Assembly: GCA_963803845.1 (NCBI GenBank)
Contig: CAWDNZ010000004.1
Span: 992,001 to 1,056,000 of the forward strand
Reading direction: 5' to 3'
From: JABDIY01 sp963803845
GTDB taxonomy: Bacteria; Actinomycetota; Acidimicrobiia; Acidimicrobiales; SZUA-35
Length of the DNA stretch: 64,000 nt
The notes under the pieces were generated by a model. That model was not told where the DNA came from. It made no database searches and was given only the letters and a program-made list of their open reading frames with translations. Shown here one piece after another: positions 61,862-64,000 of this stretch. Position 1 is the first letter of the stretch, and the number at the start of each line of letters is the position of its first letter. A program made the position numbers and the translations under genes.

Positions 61862-62477
61862 TGCGTGCCTCGTTTATTCCAGTGATGATGGGGATGACGG
61901 CATGATCGGCAAGGGTCACGCCGCCGGGGAGAAATCCAGTGAGCCAGTCGTGCTGTACTTGCACGGCGAGGCCCAGCCGGTCAGTCCCGGCGGTGAGGAC
62001 CGAATCGCGATCGGCCGGACAGAAGTCGTCGTCAACGTCGCCGGCACACGTGGGGCTTGGGAAATCTGCGGTCGTTGCGTTTTCGGCGAAGACCCCGCCG
62101 AAGACCACGCACTCGTCGGGTTGGCTTCGAACCTGATTGGTACCGGCGATAGCGGCGGCGTCATTGAGACAGTTCACCGAGGGTTCTGGACGGGTGTCGT
62201 CGGTCTTGTAGACGATCACCCAGTCCAACGTTTCGGTCCCCGCCAATGACGCCGTGATTCGCTCCATAGCGAAGAGATCGCTGTAGCGACCGTCGGTCTG
62301 GCGGCCACTGTCGACGATGGCCGAACCGACCGAACGGGTGAGCTCGTTGGAGGAGCGCCAGGCAACACCGACTTCGAAAATCCCGAAACAGAGGAAGATG
62401 AGAATGGGGACGACCATGGCCGTTTCCACCAGGACGGCGCCGCGCTGCCGGCGGCGAGTGCGCATCGTTGGCGTCAC
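61842..62477 (-). CDS. TadE/TadG-like pseudopilin (middle gene)
   Basis: A 211-residue protein with a basic leader (RTRRRQRG) and a pilin-like hydrophobic helix (AVLVETAMVVPILIFLCFGIFEVGV) with the conserved Glu5 of type IV pilin-like proteins. The outer part has several cysteines (CLND, DECV, PTCAG, DDFCP) likely in disulfides. GTG 62477 overlaps the upstream gene by 4 bases (GTGA), and its end overlaps the TadG-like gene by 20 bases. It probably contributes minor pilins to a Flp/Tad system whose core genes are not in the window. Confidence 0.85.
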   Translation of the reverse strand: MTPTMRTRRRQRGAVLVETAMVVPILIFLCFGIFEVGVAWRSSNELTRSVGSAIVDSGRQTDGRYSDLFAMERITASLAGTETLDWVIVYKTDDTRPEPSVNCLNDAAAIAGTNQVRSQPDECVVFGGVFAENATTADFPSPTCAGDVDDDFCPADRDSVLTAGTDRLGLAVQVQHDWLTGFLPGGVTLADHAVIPIITGINEARNAPATP

Positions 62478-63037
62478 TGCCCTCGCTCCAAGCGCAGCAC
62501 ACTGAAACTGTCGATGGTCGTGCTGGGGAAGATCGACGTCACCGACTGGTACTCCATCTCGATGTAAACGCCGGCCAGTTCTCCGCCAACGCGATCTGTG
62601 GAGCACCAACCGCATACCACGGTTCCCGAGGCCAGCTCCGTAGTGGTGTAGACCGAGCAGCCGTCAATCGCGTTGCCGGGAGCAGCGGCCGCCAGGCATG
62701 CGGCCGAGGGACCGTCCTTCACGGTGGTGGCCCGGTAGATGATCACCTTTTGAACGGCACCATCGTCCACGACGTCCAGCCGGCTCTTGATTTCATCCAC
62801 CACGATTTGTTCGGCGTCTGTCTGGGTGCCGTGAATACTCATTTCCCTGGCCGAATCACGGGAAACGTCCTCCAGCGACAGGTAGGAGAGCATAAAGAGA
62901 CCGCCCTCGAAGATGCCAAAGATCAACAGCATCACAATCGGTGCCACCAGAGCGGCTTCCACCAGCACCGCGCCGCGTTGACGGCCGGCCTTTGGCGCAC
63001 GCTCGTTCAAGGCGCGGCCGCCTTTGGTGAATCCCAT
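62474..63037 (-). CDS. TadE-like pseudopilin (first gene)
   Basis: A 187-residue TadE-type protein with leader GRQRG and helix AVLVEAALVAPIVMLLIFGIFEGG, near-identical in layout to the middle gene. The outer domain has cysteines in ACLAAAA, DGCSVY and VVCGWCSTD. It is first in a three-gene leftward operon and may have arisen, with its neighbour, by duplication. It is divergent from an acyl-CoA synthetase with 129 bases between them. Confidence 0.86.
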   Translation of the reverse strand: MGFTKGGRALNERAPKAGRQRGAVLVEAALVAPIVMLLIFGIFEGGLFMLSYLSLEDVSRDSAREMSIHGTQTDAEQIVVDEIKSRLDVVDDGAVQKVIIYRATTVKDGPSAACLAAAAPGNAIDGCSVYTTTELASGTVVCGWCSTDRVGGELAGVYIEMEYQSVTSIFPSTTIDSFSVLRLERGQ

Positions 63038-63166
63038 ATGGGGGACTTCGACACCCCAAGGCCCCTACTTGACGATTTGGAACAACTACCCAAAGTGCGG
63101 TCACCAGGAGCGATAGGCCGTTGGGCCCAGTTTGAGGAGAGCGGGGATTCGGTCCATGATGGGGCC

Positions 63167-64000
63167 GTGACCGACGCCGAAGATTTCCTCTCAATCCGTG
63201 ATTTTCTCCAGCAGCACCGCACCGACTATTCCGCCGCGATGGACGGCTTTGTCTGGCCGAAGTTTTCCCAGTTCAACTGGGCTATTGACTACTTCGACCG
63301 GATAGCGGATGGCAATGAACAGCTGGCGCTCCACATCGTGGAAGAAACGGGCGGTGTCTCCAAACTCACCTATGCAGAGCTGAGCACGCGGTCAAACCAA
63401 GTCGCCAACTTTTTGGTATCCCACGGGGTGAAGCGGGGCGACCGGATTCTGGTGATGCTTGGAAACCAGGTCGAACTCTGGGAAACCATGATGGCGGCCA
63501 TCAAGATCGGGGCCGTGGTGATCCCAGCCACCACCCTGTTATCTGGGCCGGACCTCGCCGACCGCATGTCCCGGGGTAGCGCCACGATGGTGGTGACCAA
63601 CCAGGCTGGCGCCCACTCCTTCGAGAGCGTGGACGTAGCCCACCTGAAGGGTGTGGCCATGATCGGCGTGGGACTCACCGATGCCGACTGGGTGGATTAC
63701 GCCAAGTCTCAGAGCGCCGACACAACGTTCACGGCTGCCGAACAAACCCAGATCAGCGACCCACTGCTCGAGTATTTCACCTCGGGCACCACCGCTAAAC
63801 CAAAGCTCGTGCAGCACACCCAGATCAGTTACCCAGTGGGACACCTCTCCACCATGTACTGGCTTGGCCTTCAGAAGGGCGATGTCCACTGGACCATTAG
63901 TTCGCCGGGGTGGGCCAAGCACGCCTGGAGCTGCTTTTTTGCCCCGCTGAACGCGCAGGCGACGATCTTCCTCTACAACTACACCCGCTTCGACGGTCCC
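63167..64000 (+). CDS. AMP-forming acyl-CoA synthetase (N-terminal part, cut by window end)
   Basis: An open frame of 278 codons starting at GTG 63167 runs to the window edge without a stop. It begins like acetyl/medium-chain acyl-CoA synthetases: FNWAIDYFDRIA, LTYAELSTRSNQVANFL, then the AMP-binding P-loop YFTSGTTAKPKLVQHT and WTISSPGWAKHAWS. It would activate a carboxylic acid to its CoA thioester. The C-terminal half, including the A8/A10 motifs, lies beyond the window. GAGGAG at 63133 is far, so the exact start is uncertain. Confidence 0.88.
   Translation, partial: MTDAEDFLSIRDFLQQHRTDYSAAMDGFVWPKFSQFNWAIDYFDRIADGNEQLALHIVEETGGVSKLTYAELSTRSNQVANFLVSHGVKRGDRILVMLGNQVELWETMMAAIKIGAVVIPATTLLSGPDLADRMSRGSATMVVTNQAGAHSFESVDVAHLKGVAMIGVGLTDADWVDYAKSQSADTTFTAAEQTQISDPLLEYFTSGTTAKPKLVQHTQISYPVGHLSTMYWLGLQKGDVHWTISSPGWAKHAWSCFFAPLNAQATIFLYNYTRFDGP

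Overview
The window looks like a chromosome segment from a high-GC, free-living actinobacterium, probably of the Acidimicrobiia type. The basis is an F420-type LLM oxidoreductase, a DUF3052 protein, TadE/TadG pilus genes, many GTG/TTG starts and dense ATGA/GTGA gene overlaps. This placement is inference; no rRNA or marker gene is present. I saw no tRNA, rRNA, CRISPR array, integrase or transposase.

Region 1 (1-10.7 kb) is a respiratory complex I operon read rightward: nuoB-C-D-H-(I/J)-K-L-M-N. It has several oddities. nuoE, nuoF and nuoG are absent between nuoD and nuoH. NuoI and NuoJ share one open frame. NuoL carries an acidic insertion of about 145 residues. The quinone-site tyrosine of NuoD is a tryptophan. 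The nuoB start region is duplicated around a small repeat, and a longer modular array of the same repeat family (10.70-11.38 kb) follows nuoN. A MidA/NDUFAF7-family methyltransferase, a family known for methylating the NuoD-type subunit of complex I, lies just past that array.

Region 2 (11.5-35 kb) holds mostly housekeeping and small-molecule genes: a hotdog thioesterase, a PEP-mutase-like enzyme, a fatty-acid desaturase, malonyl-CoA decarboxylase, a HAD dehalogenase, an EamA transporter, HrpB helicase and a trans-sulfuration enzyme. One tightly overlapping operon (21.2-25.7 kb) encodes a multidomain response-regulator-like protein whose phospho-sites are all replaced, a HEAT-repeat membrane protein and a processive GT2 glycosyltransferase, suggesting regulated polysaccharide export.

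Region 3 (35-59.8 kb) is the most interesting part: a large purine/N-heterocycle catabolic island. It begins with a nucleoside/purine-type ABC importer (two permeases, BMP lipoprotein, ATPase). A leftward operon follows (8-oxoguanine deaminase, small unknown protein, hydroxyacid dehydrogenase, 2-oxoglutarate dioxygenase). It is divergent from a long rightward run: M20 carbamoyl/allantoate hydrolase, a short YgfK-like Fe-S flavoprotein, D-carbamoylase, XdhD-like molybdenum hydroxylase, an N-terminally short SsnA-like amidohydrolase and two fold-type-II PLP enzymes. An orphan NitT/TauT ATPase, an MFS transporter and a second, differently fused xanthine dehydrogenase complete it. The gene content resembles the E. 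coli yge/ygf locus and the anaerobic urate clusters. Here it is rearranged, with added carbamoylases and a second PLP enzyme, in a genome with a respiratory chain. A perfect palindrome, TTTACATTTTGTAAA, sits between the two divergent operons.

Region 4 (59.8-64 kb) encodes three TadE/TadG-type pseudopilin-like proteins leftward, one with a cysteine-pair repeat domain, and the start of an AMP-forming acyl-CoA synthetase cut by the window end.
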